This document shows, one piece after another, positions 25,831 to 36,200 of a DNA stretch of 64,000 nt; within the stretch, counting starts at the first letter, position 1; every line of letters begins with the position of its first letter. Origin of the DNA: Winogradskyella helgolandensis (GTDB lineage: Bacteria; Bacteroidota; Bacteroidia; Flavobacteriales; Flavobacteriaceae). A model generated the notes under the pieces. The model made no database searches. It saw only the letters and a list, made by a program, of their open reading frames with translations, and was not told the origin of the DNA. The translations under genes were made by a program, and so were the position numbers. The DNA lies in the NCBI RefSeq assembly GCF_013404085.1, contig NZ_JABFHO010000001.1:372001-436000 (forward strand). Direction: 5' to 3'.

Positions 25831-28677
25831 TTATTTTTTAATAAATTTTATGGTTTCAGAATTGCCGCTTTCAGATGAAATATTCATAAAATAAAGTCCA
25901 TTAGTTAACTTTGAAACCTCTAATTCTATTGAAGCCTTATTATTTTTTTGACTTAAAATCACCTGCCCCAAAGTATTTACCAACTCTAAATCATAGCTTC
26001 CTGAAGCTGGTGATTGAATAAACAACCGGTCAGAAACTGGGTTTGGATATAGTTTGAATGTATCATCTGCCAACTGCACTATAGACAATGTAGAGTCTGT
26101 GGAAATTCCAAATTCTGACGTGTTTCCGTTCGCATCAGTAGCTGTTGCTACAATATTGAGGTAATCATCCACATCATATCCGGTAGGAAGGTTTAATGTA
26201 ACGGTTTTATTTCCTGGTTCAAGATAGTTGTCTGCCTCAATGAAAAATTTCCCCTGACCATTTGTTGCTCCAAAAAATTCAATCACCATAGGATAAACAG
26301 AATTCGTTATAGGACTCGGAACTGAATATGTCACCTCTAAAGCATCGTCACCTAAATCTACAATCGCACTGATTTCTGGTGTGTTTTGAAGATTGTTAAC
26401 TCCGGTATCTGCATCCTCCACATCATTTTCTGTGGTGCCGATCAAATCAATTCCTAAAACCGAATTGTTAAACATACTATTCTCAGAAATTGTTACTTGA
26501 GTAGAAACACCTAAAATAGGACTTAGCTCAACTCCTTTTTGGTTGTTTGTTATGATATTATTTGTAATTGTATTACCTGTATTTGCACCTGTAATTGAAA
26601 TCCCATGAAGACCGTTTCCAATATTGGTAATTCCATCTAAACCAGCACCAATATGATTATAACCAAAAGTGTTGTTGTTTGAGGCAAAGAATACATTTAT
26701 TCCACTCAAATTATGACCTCCAATAGTATTCCCTTCATTAGAGGTACTTCCTCCAATAATGTTGTTACTACTGTTATTCAATAAAATACCAACTCCAATA
26801 TTTGTGACGTCGGTATTTCCATCTGGTAAAGTCCCTACCTTATTACTCATAAAATGAACGTCATTGGCTCCATGGAAGTTGACATTCTTAGATTGACTTG
26901 AAATTGTGCCATTACCAGAAATTGTGTTTTCTAATACTAGGGTTCCTGTTAAAGTCCCAGACAATCTTAATCCTTCCGTTGCATTTTTTATGACTCCATT
27001 TCCTGCAGGATTTAAGCCTATATAATTATTCTGAATGGTGTGTGATGTTCCCGAAAGAGACAATCCAATATTGCTGTTTCCTGAGATGATATTTCCTTCT
27101 AAAAGGTCTGTTCCACCAATAACACTATTGGTTGATGACGTTGATAAAGATATTCCTGTAACATTGCCAATGGCATCATCACCTGAGGCGTTTAAACCTA
27201 TATAATTCCCTTGCACTATAGACCCACTCGATGTGCTTTCTGAAATCTCTATTCCAATAGAGTTACCAGAAATAATATTTCTAGAACCCACTTCTGATCC
27301 ACCAATGCTATTATTACTATCTTGTAAATAAATACCCGCATAATTAGCTACTGCTGATGTACCTGAAGCATTTGTGCCAATATAATTCCCTAGAATTTGA
27401 TTATTTTCACCACTAATAATAGTAATTCCATCTACTGAGTTTCCTGAAATCACATTTTTAGCATTGGCTGTTGTTCCACCAATAGTATTATTGTTATTCT
27501 CACCTGTAAGCATCATAATGCCTATTTGATTTGGCAATGCTGAGTTACCTGTAACATCTACACCTATATAATTGCCTTTTATACTATTAGAAACCACAGG
27601 TCCCGCTGTGTTTCCTTGAAAATAAATGCCGTATTGTCCATTGCCTGAGATTATATTTCCCTCACCTACTTCGTCTGTTCCAATACTATTATTATTTGCT
27701 CCAAATAATACCATAACACCAGCTCTAACATTAGAAATAGTTTCCGTTCCTGTAATATCTGTACCTATATAATTTCCTATAATTAAATTACCATAAGACT
27801 CGGACCCTGAAAGCGCTACTCCCGTTCCTACAGTGTTATCATCAGATGCACTACTCCCAGAAATAATATTACGAGCTCCCGCAGAATTTCCTCCTAATAT
27901 ATTATTGGGTGCATCTAAAAACTGAACATTAAAACGATTTCCTTTATTTAAGGTTCCGGAGGCATCCGTACCTATTAAATTGCCTTGAACAAGATTATTT
28001 GTTGCAGCCGAATTTGTTTCAGACCCTTCAAAAGTGAGTCCACCTACTCCATTTCCTGATATGACATTGCCTTGATTAGGCTCCGTGCCTCCAATCACAT
28101 TTCCTCCCGTATTATTAAAATACAAACCACCTCCAGTATTAGTATTAATAGTGGTACCATCGGGTTTAATCCCTATATAATTGGATTGAAAAATATGATC
28201 ACCTGTATTTGAATAAACGCCAAAACCAAAACTATATGGATATTCTAATATTCGTTTAAAGCCGCCAATGCTTAGACCGTAAATTTCACTTCCTGTAGAA
28301 GTACCAATGAGTTGCAAACCACTTTTACCTAACGGCAAGTTACTACCGTCGATTTCAATTATTGGTGAGTTGATATAATCTAATTGTGTTCTACCGTCTA
28401 TAATAAGTGGTTGTTCTATAGGAGGTAATACATCTGTAACCGTAATCACAAATGGTGCATTTCCAGAAATATCAAATTCTATACTATCTTTATTACTTGT
28501 TTTATTGGCGTTTTGAATGGCTGCACGCAACGTACAGTTACCTTGGGAGTCTCCACAAAATGAATCGTTGAGATTAATATCTGGCAAATCCGCTGAGCTG
28601 TTAACCGTATAGGTAGTTTGTGAAAATGACATAAATGAAAGCTGAATAAAAGCCAGAATTAGTAGTTGTTTTTTCAT
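25831..28677 (-). CDS. T9SS-secreted right-handed beta-helix protein
   Basis: 948 residues. Signal peptide MKKQLLILAFIQLSFMSFSQ, then a CSLREA-like N-terminal motif (SFCGDSQGNCTLRAAIQNAN). A long run of parallel beta-helix rungs follows (repeated GNVISGN, NNSIGG, GNYIGT/LN) over about 100-720. A folded region lies near 760-860, and the C-terminal type A sorting tail is FKLYPNPVSDRLFIQS...GLYFMNIS. Beta-helix proteins of this build are adhesins or polysaccharide-binding or -cleaving proteins; no catalytic residues can be assigned. First gene of a three-gene operon with 22016 (11-bp gap). Confidence 0.88.
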   Translation of the reverse strand: MKKQLLILAFIQLSFMSFSQTTYTVNSSADLPDINLNDSFCGDSQGNCTLRAAIQNANKTSNKDSIEFDISGNAPFVITVTDVLPPIEQPLIIDGRTQLDYINSPIIEIDGSNLPLGKSGLQLIGTSTGSEIYGLSIGGFKRILEYPYSFGFGVYSNTGDHIFQSNYIGIKPDGTTINTNTGGGLYFNNTGGNVIGGTEPNQGNVISGNGVGGLTFEGSETNSAATNNLVQGNLIGTDASGTLNKGNRFNVQFLDAPNNILGGNSAGARNIISGSSASDDNTVGTGVALSGSESYGNLIIGNYIGTDITGTETISNVRAGVMVLFGANNNSIGTDEVGEGNIISGNGQYGIYFQGNTAGPVVSNSIKGNYIGVDVTGNSALPNQIGIMMLTGENNNNTIGGTTANAKNVISGNSVDGITIISGENNQILGNYIGTNASGTSAVANYAGIYLQDSNNSIGGSEVGSRNIISGNSIGIEISESTSSGSIVQGNYIGLNASGDDAIGNVTGISLSTSSTNSVIGGTDLLEGNIISGNSNIGLSLSGTSHTIQNNYIGLNPAGNGVIKNATEGLRLSGTLTGTLVLENTISGNGTISSQSKNVNFHGANDVHFMSNKVGTLPDGNTDVTNIGVGILLNNSSNNIIGGSTSNEGNTIGGHNLSGINVFFASNNNTFGYNHIGAGLDGITNIGNGLHGISITGANTGNTITNNIITNNQKGVELSPILGVSTQVTISENSMFNNSVLGIDLIGTTENDVEDADTGVNNLQNTPEISAIVDLGDDALEVTYSVPSPITNSVYPMVIEFFGATNGQGKFFIEADNYLEPGNKTVTLNLPTGYDVDDYLNIVATATDANGNTSEFGISTDSTLSIVQLADDTFKLYPNPVSDRLFIQSPASGSYDLELVNTLGQVILSQKNNKASIELEVSKLTNGLYFMNISSESGNSETIKFIKK

Positions 28678-28761
28678 GATAAAAGATTGTATTGGTTATG
28701 TAATTCTTTTTTTAAACGGTCTGGTTTATTTAGAAAAATCAGACTGTTGGAAAGCCGTTAT

Positions 28762-29115
28762 TTAATTGCAGTCCGTCGTATTAATTTCATCTCTATATTG
28801 CTCTATATCTGCCAAAAACCCTTCTCTATTGGCATTTGGGACACAATCGATAACATCTTCTAAGGCATCTATAAAATTTAAGCCAGCAGATTTATAATTT
28901 TGGCAATTGGCTAAGGTTGGATCGGTAGCATAAGCGTTAGATGCTGCCGAATATGCATTGGCTTGAGCTAAATAGTGTTCCGTCCAATCATTACAATCCG
29001 TATTATTAAAGTTGCCATCATCGTCTGAGCCACCGCAACCCGTTACTCCGATAAAAGTTATGAGTAAAGTGATTAATAAAGTGTTTGAACGTGTCATGTG
29101 TTTTTGAGTTTTCAT
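28762..29115 (-). CDS. Small hypothetical lipoprotein
   Basis: 117 residues; the lipobox at VTGCGGSDDDG gives a lipid-anchored protein with a Ser/Asp linker. The mature ~80 residues are helical with four cysteines in two C-x(n)-C pairs (NTDCNDW, ANCQNYK, IDCVPN, TTDCN), likely disulphide bonded. An internal Met at residue 7 could be the real start. Unknown function; 84 bp upstream of the beta-helix gene on the same strand. Confidence 0.7.
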   Translation of the reverse strand: MKTQKHMTRSNTLLITLLITFIGVTGCGGSDDDGNFNNTDCNDWTEHYLAQANAYSAASNAYATDPTLANCQNYKSAGLNFIDALEDVIDCVPNANREGFLADIEQYRDEINTTDCN

Positions 29116-29194
29116 TTGGTTTATGGTTTTAATTGTTTTTCTAAAACTTGAAGGTGATATTGTTATTTTATAAATTGATTTCTATTATTTATTT

Positions 29195-29791
29195 CTAGAT
29201 TTTTCCAATAATAAGTTGAGCAACCGCTATGGCTTTTTGTTTGTTATCATGGTCGTCATTAGATACTTTAACATGTACATGAAACATATAATGGTTTGAA
29301 AGAAACGTCAACTGAGACATCCTAGAATCCCAAACTGCCAAAGCTCCTAAATTAGGAATTTCTTGAGGCTGTTTGTAAACTGATGTGGATTGCTTAAACA
29401 TGGTTTCGTTAGCCTTTTTTACCATCACAACTAAAACTTCACTAGGCTTCGCCGTTTTAAATTCTTGACCTCCAAATGATCTTGATGTAGTCACCTTTTC
29501 GTCTTCCCATTTATAAATACAAGTTGGATAGGTGTAAACTACGTCCTTCAGTTCTATAGGATATTCTTCAATGGCAAACATGCTTTTTATTTCATGCAAT
29601 GAAACCAATTCACAAGGGGAATCAACTACAGCCTTTTTTATAGGGTTTTCATTTTTTGCTACTATCTTATTTTGAGCGCTATCCACCTTATTATCTTTAC
29701 TATTACAGGCGAATGCCATCATAGAAATCAATAGAATTAGTAAATTGGTCTTTACAATTTTCGTTTTATGCTTCTTTAGAAATTTGACCAT
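29195..29791 (-). CDS. Hypothetical lipoprotein
   Basis: 198 residues. A basic N-terminus (MVKFLKKHKTKIVK) and hydrophobic stretch lead to the lipobox MAFACNSK. The globular part begins with SPCELVSLHEIKSMF, which recalls DUF3558-like or other small lipoprotein domains in which a paired-Cys segment (CELVS ... YPTCIYKW) is conserved. No enzymatic motif. It belongs to the run of small envelope genes transcribed away from the ECF sigma gene. Confidence 0.68.
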   Translation of the reverse strand: MVKFLKKHKTKIVKTNLLILLISMMAFACNSKDNKVDSAQNKIVAKNENPIKKAVVDSPCELVSLHEIKSMFAIEEYPIELKDVVYTYPTCIYKWEDEKVTTSRSFGGQEFKTAKPSEVLVVMVKKANETMFKQSTSVYKQPQEIPNLGALAVWDSRMSQLTFLSNHYMFHVHVKVSNDDHDNKQKAIAVAQLIIGKI

Positions 29792-29900
29792 GAGATAATT
29801 TTATGAGTTGTCTTTTTATTATTAATTAATCGAAAACTATCCTTCCGACTTCTATTTTTAAACCTACTGAATGACTATAAACAACAGGTTTCACCTATTG

Positions 29901-30551
29901 CTATAAATTTTTAAACTTCTGTAGATTTTCAATTCCCATGGCATCCCAAAGTGCATTAGTGTCCATGGCTTTGCCTTCTAGCGTTACATAAAACCGGTTG
30001 TTGTAGAGAAATCTCAGTTCAGATTGAAAATCTGCTTTAGTATTTTCATCGCGATCAGTTCCAAAGGTTAATATGCCGTTTCGCTCTTTTTTTGAATACC
30101 TTATGGTGTTGTTGCTCTCTGAAGTTATTTTATTAAGCTCTAACATTTTTAAAGGTATAATCGCACCAACAGCTTTCTGGCCAGCTGCGTCTAAAATTTC
30201 AATTCTTATAGTATCATCTCCAAAATGTCCTGCAACGTTTTGACTTCCAATAATTTTAGGTTCAAGCTTATGTTCTTCTGACCTATCTATACTTAGATTT
30301 TTTAATCTTCTTGGGAATGCTTCAATTAGTTGATTATTCGTTAATGGTGTTTTTGTACCTAGTTCTTTACGTAGTTCAGCATATTTATCATTTATATTTT
30401 CATTTTTACCAGTCACTTCATTCAACAATCCCTCAACAACCTTAGATTCAGTTGTACCAGAAGATTTTGAATCTTCCTTACAAGACGTCATAAAAACGAT
30501 CATAAGCGTTAGTGGCAATAGTGTTTTCAATATATTAGGACCTGTTCTCAT
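29901..30551 (-). CDS. Hypothetical lipoprotein
   Basis: 216 residues with lipobox VFMTSCKED and a Ser/Thr/Glu linker. The mature domain alternates strands and helices (LIEAFPRRLKNLSID, IGSQNVAGHFGDDTIRIEILD) and lacks recognisable motifs. It follows the DUF4412 gene by 27 bp and is probably in the same transcript. Confidence 0.68.
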   Translation of the reverse strand: MRTGPNILKTLLPLTLMIVFMTSCKEDSKSSGTTESKVVEGLLNEVTGKNENINDKYAELRKELGTKTPLTNNQLIEAFPRRLKNLSIDRSEEHKLEPKIIGSQNVAGHFGDDTIRIEILDAAGQKAVGAIIPLKMLELNKITSESNNTIRYSKKERNGILTFGTDRDENTKADFQSELRFLYNNRFYVTLEGKAMDTNALWDAMGIENLQKFKNL

Positions 30552-30578
30552 AGATGATGTTTTAAATTTTTCACTTTT

Positions 30579-31403
30579 TTACATGAATTTATAATCCGAC
30601 TTTTCCATGTTCCGTTTCACGTCCTCCAAGCCAATACACTCCATCGTTGCGCTTTCTTGTTTCTTTTTTAAATTTTGCATATCCATAGAAATCATTAGTG
30701 TTTTCTCATTAGGATCAAAATAATCTTTAAGCTGTGCTGGTATTTTAGTGGTTTTGTTTTTGAAAATATCATCAAAACTCACTTCAGTTTCGTTAGTGAA
30801 ATACATGACCATTTCATACTCCTCATTAGTAGCTTTAACTCCTTTGCAGTTAAAACCATTTACTGTTTTTTCTGGTAGCACTTCAAATTTAAATTGGTCT
30901 AATTCGTTATTTTCTTCTTCAATATCTAACTCTGGCATTTGGTTTACCATACCTATATTATTGCCTTCGGATTCCATGAACATTACTGTTACCTTGTTCT
31001 CATTATCCATAACTGTAAACATACTTTCCATGACTGCAGTAGTAAATCCAAAATAAGAAGCGCCAGGTTTTAAATAATAATCAAAAACCATTTCGCCTTC
31101 TTTGGTCGTCATTTTCAATGAATATTTCCAAGTAAAATCATAAGAGTCGGCAACTAGCGACGCATCTGCTTTTTCTTTGCTGCCGCCAAAAGGATTAGTA
31201 TCAAAAGCCTTATCCATAGATTTTGTAGCTTTTTCAGAAGCTTTATTAGCCGCTTTTTCAATAACTGCATTTTCTACTTTTTCCTCTACGCGGTTTTTTA
31301 GCTTTTTAAAAAATTGAGCATTGGCATTTGGCATTAAAAAGACCACAAGCACCAAAACAAGAATTAAACGTATTGTTCCTAAGTGTTTATTTTGAGTTTT
31401 CAT
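30579..31403 (-). CDS. DUF4412-domain secreted protein
   Basis: 274 residues. Signal peptide to NANAQ at about residue 29, then an amphipathic helical stretch rich in Lys/Glu/Ala (KKLKNRVEEKVENAVIEKAANKA, residues ~32-65). The beta-rich DUF4412 domain follows (about 85-270; TWKYSLKMTTKEGEMVFDYYLKPG, EKTVNGFNCKGVKATNEEY). Members are periplasmic or outer-membrane associated in Bacteroidota and have no known activity. Starts 3 bp after the stop of the gene at 31407. Confidence 0.82.
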   Translation of the reverse strand: MKTQNKHLGTIRLILVLVLVVFLMPNANAQFFKKLKNRVEEKVENAVIEKAANKASEKATKSMDKAFDTNPFGGSKEKADASLVADSYDFTWKYSLKMTTKEGEMVFDYYLKPGASYFGFTTAVMESMFTVMDNENKVTVMFMESEGNNIGMVNQMPELDIEEENNELDQFKFEVLPEKTVNGFNCKGVKATNEEYEMVMYFTNETEVSFDDIFKNKTTKIPAQLKDYFDPNEKTLMISMDMQNLKKKQESATMECIGLEDVKRNMEKSDYKFM

Positions 31404-31406
31404 AGG

Positions 31407-31856
31407 TTATTCTGTCTTAAAAATTAGTGTGGACACATTGATTTTTTTTACTTTAAATTTTGATTTATTAATACTAAAGGAACGTCTTGGTTGAAATTGA
31501 TCTCCAGGCAGAAATTGATCTCCTGGCAAAAACATGTCACCAGGAATGAACATATCTCCCGGAATTGCTTTTTTACTAGTGTACATCGTTAATACAGCTC
31601 CTTTATTAGGTTTAATTAAATTGTCTTCAATCTTGTATTTACCATTTAACAAACCAAGAAAGAATTTACTTTTTGGATATTTTTTAATGAGCGCTTTAGA
31701 TTTTTTCTGATCAAATAGCTCTAAGGCATCAATGGTGTTAGATGTTTCATTGACAACAAAAACTATTTTTGTAAATTTGGAAATTCGCTTTTGCGAATAA
31801 GAATGCTGGAAAATAAACGTTAAAATTACTAGGCTAAGAAATAATTTAGTTTTCAT
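31407..31856 (-). CDS. Secreted protein with tandem PGDxF hexapeptide repeats
   Basis: 149 residues with signal peptide MKTKLFLSLVILTFIFQHSYS. Residues 98-121 are four tandem hexapeptides (IPGDMF IPGDMF LPGDQF LPGDQF), encoded by four 18-bp units at 31494-31565, in a small basic protein. No known family. First gene of the minus-strand run and divergent from the ECF sigma gene across 85 bp that contain a palindrome, so it could be a direct sigma target. Confidence 0.7.
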   Translation of the reverse strand: MKTKLFLSLVILTFIFQHSYSQKRISKFTKIVFVVNETSNTIDALELFDQKKSKALIKKYPKSKFFLGLLNGKYKIEDNLIKPNKGAVLTMYTSKKAIPGDMFIPGDMFLPGDQFLPGDQFQPRRSFSINKSKFKVKKINVSTLIFKTE

Positions 31857-31902
31857 GTTGATTTGATTTAGAATGATTTATCTTTAGTCAAGGAAAAATC
31901 AC

Positions 31903-31916
31903 AGATGTTAACATCT
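31903..31916. promoter_or_regulatory. 14-bp palindrome between divergent genes
   Basis: AGATGTTAACATCT is perfectly self-complementary and lies in the 85-bp gap between the PGDxF gene and the ECF sigma gene. It could be an operator read by both promoters; no regulator can be named. Confidence 0.35.
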
Positions 31917-31941
31917 TCTAAAAAAAAATTTCTAAATTTCT

Positions 31942-32499
31942 ATGGAACAACATTTTGTTGATGCTCTAAAAAACGATGACACCAAGCTCATCAAAGTGAT
32001 TTATAGCGATTATAGAAATGAATTTATTTTCTTTTCTAAAAAATATAATATTGATGAAGCCGATAGTTTAGATATTTTTCAAGAAGCATTTTTAGCCATT
32101 AGAAAGCATGCGATTTCCGGAAAACTACAGGACATCAATAGCAGCTTTAAAACCTATCTTTTTGGTATAGGGAAACACCTCATATACAACAAATTAAAAG
32201 AATATTCCTCCAAGCAATCTTATGATGTTTTACTACATAAAGTAAACGCTGATTATGAAGAAATCGCTATAGATACATCAGAAAAGCTTACCAAAGAGCA
32301 AGAATTACTTCGCCATTATTTTAAGCAATTAGGAAAAAGTTGCCAGCAAATGTTAACATTGAGTTTTTACAGAGGACTAACTAATGATGAAATAGCAACT
32401 TTAGAGGGTTATGAAAATGAAGCCGTAGTGCGGAGTCAAAAATCGCGCTGCCTGAAAACATTGAAAAACCTGATAAAAAATCCCCTAAATAATGAGTAA
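31942..32499 (+). CDS. ECF-type RNA polymerase sigma factor
   Basis: 185 residues. The sigma-2 region (about 10-80; NIDEADSLDIFQEAFLAIRKH) is followed by a sigma-4 helix-turn-helix (about 125-180; LTLSFYRGLTNDEIATLEGY..VRSQKSRCLKTLKN). It directs RNA polymerase to a limited regulon. It overlaps the next gene by 8 bp, so both are co-translated, the usual arrangement of a sigma factor and its inhibitor. Confidence 0.9.
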   Translation: MEQHFVDALKNDDTKLIKVIYSDYRNEFIFFSKKYNIDEADSLDIFQEAFLAIRKHAISGKLQDINSSFKTYLFGIGKHLIYNKLKEYSSKQSYDVLLHKVNADYEEIAIDTSEKLTKEQELLRHYFKQLGKSCQQMLTLSFYRGLTNDEIATLEGYENEAVVRSQKSRCLKTLKNLIKNPLNNE

Positions 32500-33217
32500 C
32501 GAAACACTAATAGAAAAGTATTTTTCTAAGAGCTTGACCCCTAACGAAGCTCTGGAATTTGACAAACTTTATGAAAGTGACTCCGACTTTAAAAAAGACG
32601 TAGACTTTCTCAAAAAAGTCAAATTGGTTTCTGAAAAAGAAGATGACTTACAATTTAAAAGTCAGTTAAAATCATACGAAGATGATTATTCTGAGCATGA
32701 CAAGAAAACAACTCACAAATGGCTTAAACCGCTGATTGCAGCTGCAGGACTTATATTAATAATGCTAAGTTTGAATTTTTTCATGAATTCTAAACTTGAT
32801 GAAGACCAATTATTCTCATCCTATTTTGAACCTTCAAAAAACGTAACCTCTCCAATAATACGTTCAACGGATAATGAAACGACTGTAAATAATGCATTTA
32901 TAGCTTATAGTGAAGCCGATTATAAACCAGCTATTGTATTGTTTCAAAAGGCTTATCAAGATTCAAAAAATTCAGAGTTATTATTCTATGAAGCAAATTC
33001 GTTATTAGCCATAGACGATTATGAAAATGCAATTACCAAATTTGAAGAACATTTGAAGTATTCTGACATATTAACAAATCGATCGCATTGGTATTTGGCT
33101 TTAGCTTATATAAAAACAAAGCAAATAGAAAAAGCAAAACAAGAGCTGAAATCTTTATTAAATTCAGACGAAACATTTAAGAGACCAGAAGCTAGTTCAC
33201 TTCTTGAAAAACTGTAA
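32492..33217 (+). CDS. Single-pass membrane TPR protein, likely anti-sigma factor
   Basis: 241 residues. A cytoplasmic N-terminal domain of ~75 residues (IEKYFSKSLTPNEALEFDKLY) resembles the start of anti-sigma proteins. One membrane helix at 78-98 (WLKPLIAAAGLILIMLSL) follows, then a periplasmic TPR domain of ~110 residues (AFIAYSEADYKPAIVLFQKAY, ITKFEEHLKYSD). Translational overlap with the sigma gene suggests that it holds the sigma factor at the membrane. Its stop overlaps the stop of the convergent CHAT gene by 21 bp. The anti-sigma role is inferred from topology and context. Confidence 0.75.
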   Translation: MSNETLIEKYFSKSLTPNEALEFDKLYESDSDFKKDVDFLKKVKLVSEKEDDLQFKSQLKSYEDDYSEHDKKTTHKWLKPLIAAAGLILIMLSLNFFMNSKLDEDQLFSSYFEPSKNVTSPIIRSTDNETTVNNAFIAYSEADYKPAIVLFQKAYQDSKNSELLFYEANSLLAIDDYENAITKFEEHLKYSDILTNRSHWYLALAYIKTKQIEKAKQELKSLLNSDETFKRPEASSLLEKL

Positions 33218-36200
33218 TAGCTGCTTCCGAAACAGAATTATAATAAAAGGAATAATTAAAAGATAGAACCAATAATTGTCTGCCTCTACAAGAGCATCGG
33301 TATTACCTGTTATTACAAAACCCGACCAGTAATAGGGATGCTTTAATAAGTCATCATCAGTATTTTCTATATAATCTAATTTGGCATTTTTTAGCGCTTC
33401 ATCTTTATATTCACCACGCTTTAAATGCTTATAGAAGTAGCTCATTATGTTAGCCGTAGCGTCATCATCTACCTTCCATAAACTCATTACGGTACTTGGA
33501 ACTCCAGCATAATTAAACGCCCTAGACAGACTTATAACACCTTCTCCATTTTCGTAAAAACCGCTACCAGTATCGCAAGCACTTAATACAACCATGTTGG
33601 CGTTTAGGCTTTCATTGTACAATTCTGAAATAAAAAGTTGATTATCGTCTTCACCATAAAAACTCAGTGATGAAAACTCCGGATGTACCTCATCAATTTT
33701 AGAATGCATAGCAAGATGTAATACATTGAACTGCTTAGCTTGACTCTCAAAATCTGCTTTTGTAGCATTTAAAAATGTAGATCCATCAAAAATGTTAAGA
33801 ATTGAGTTTACTTCATGTGATACCTTGGGCAATTTTGATTGCATATCTGAAGCGGAAAATGCTCCTATATTTACAGTTTTAAAGCTTAATTTGGTCTTTC
33901 TCTGTTCTTGATACAGGAGTAAAGATGATGCATAACTTACCAACGGCATTTTCCTATCTAAAATAAGTGCTTCAAAAGGGACATAATGTATAGCTCCATC
34001 TGGAATAATGATTAAGTTTTTATACTCCTGATAATTGATTTGATTTAGTAATAAAGTAGAGAGGTTTCCTAAACTTTCTTGGTAATTGGGCAATCTTTGT
34101 TTTAAAGCAGCTAAACTTTCTTTTAAAGCACTTAAAACAACCTCTTTATTCCGTTCAGATAAGATTTTAATCTCATTTTTAGTTATTAGAAAAGTATAAA
34201 GATGAGCCTCCGTAAATATATATTTCAAAATCACTTCCTCTTCTTTCAAATCTGCTTGTAAACTTGTAATATCAAACTTTTGAACATTAAATTGATAGTA
34301 CGTTTTATTTTTCTGTTTTATTGAATCTTGTAGTTTATTTAAATCATTCTTCAATTCATATATCTTGTTCTGCCAAAGCGATTTTTTTTCTTCTGAATCT
34401 TGGTTCAATTCAATTAAGGTCTTCTGATAAAAATTAAGTTGGGCTTTAAGACCCTCTTCTTGATTAATTAAGTTTTGTGGAATCTTTAATTGCTGTCGTT
34501 GGTTGTTAAAAACAAATTTAGACCATGTTAATTTTGAACCGTTATTCTCAATACTATTTAAAATTTCGGATAACAAACTCGTGTTATCGGGTTGGGCTAA
34601 AGCCACATTTAACAAACCTTCATTTATAGCATTATAGTTTAAAAATAAACTTTGATTATAGCGTTGCCCTAAGTATAATTGATTGTAAATTTCAGAAGCC
34701 AACGTATAGCGATGTGTTGCTTTTTCTAAATTAATTTTAGAATGGTCTTCATTATAAAGTTCAAAATAAAAATCGCCCATCGCCAAAAATCCAGCAATAG
34801 TTTCAAATGAAATTAAGGGCTTTAAGTTTTCAACTTTTATATTATTACTATTTTTATTAGAATTATTCAATAGTGTAAAAGCATCATCAAAATAAGTTTT
34901 AGAAACCACTTTCTGATGTAAAGCTTGCGCTGTTTTCGCATTTAAAATCGCCAACTTAAATTGACTTAAAGTCTCTTCACTATCCTTTAGATCCTCTAAG
35001 TCTTTTAGCAATACTGAAGCCTCATTAAATCTCCTTTCTTCCAAAAGCAATTCGGCTTTGTACAATTTAAAACTAAAAGATTTAGTGTAGTAAACCGTTT
35101 TATATTTTTCTTTTATAGCAATGGCTTTATTTAGCAACTGTAATGCTTTTTCAGGATGCTTATCAGCGATAATTGACGTGTAAAACTTCAATGAAGAACA
35201 CAACGTATTCACTTCGAACCTAGATAATTTTTTACGAGTATCTATTGTTTTTATTATGTTGTCTGTATAATAAATACTTTTTAGTGTATCCTTCTTTCGA
35301 GAATAATGTAACATTAAATCGTACCAATTAGATAATTTATCTTTGTAAATTTCCTCCTTATTTCTTAGTAGAAGATTATTAGTAGTGGTTTTAGCATCGG
35401 TTCTTAGTTTATCTTTTTTCAAAATATATTCTTCCGCTTTATCAAAATCCCCATAATAGGAATACCAATAAAATAAATTACCATAACAGCTGTAAAGGAA
35501 CTGTTGACTATCGTTTTCATCAAGCGTTTCCCAAATGGTTTTTGCCTTCAAAAGGGATTCCAATTCCTTTGTTTTTAACCCCAGGTATCTATACTCTACG
35601 GCAATATTATTGTAGGCTTGCGCAACATCCGTGTTATATTCTCCAATAATACTTTTATATAAATCGAGTGAGGTTTGATAATGCTCTACGGCTTTAGAAT
35701 AATCGCCTAGTGCACTATAGATAAACCCAATATCATAAATTAAATCTACAAAGGATTTGTCTTTATAAGACAGTGTATCTTTTAAAACTTCATAACCCAA
35801 TTGGGCCTGTTCTAAAGCGTGTTCCCAATTCCCTAAATACGCCGTTTGATGATATATACGGTTTTGAATTTGGTACTGAAATATTCTATCTGGTTGTTTC
35901 TCTCTACTATATAAATCTCTAGCGCTTATAGCCGATTGCAAAGCACTATCTAGATACTGCTCCCGAACCTTTTTAGTGATTGCCTTATCTACATTATGGT
36001 AGTCATAACTCTTAAATTCCATACGCGCAGAATAGGTATGAAAATATTTAGCCTTTAAATAAGCTTGATAATCTGCTGAAGCACTATTTTGAGTTTGCAT
36101 CGCCTGCTTTCTAAACAATAAAGCTTGGTCATACTCCCCTTTTACATGTAAAGAGTCGGCAAGAATTGTAAAAGCATCTTTTTGAAAAATAGATTGAGCA

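Noticed and set aside
26400..28200. Regularly repeated DNA that might be a CRISPR or minisatellite
   Set aside because: The periodicity follows beta-helix rungs in the protein, units vary in length and sequence, and the frame is intact.
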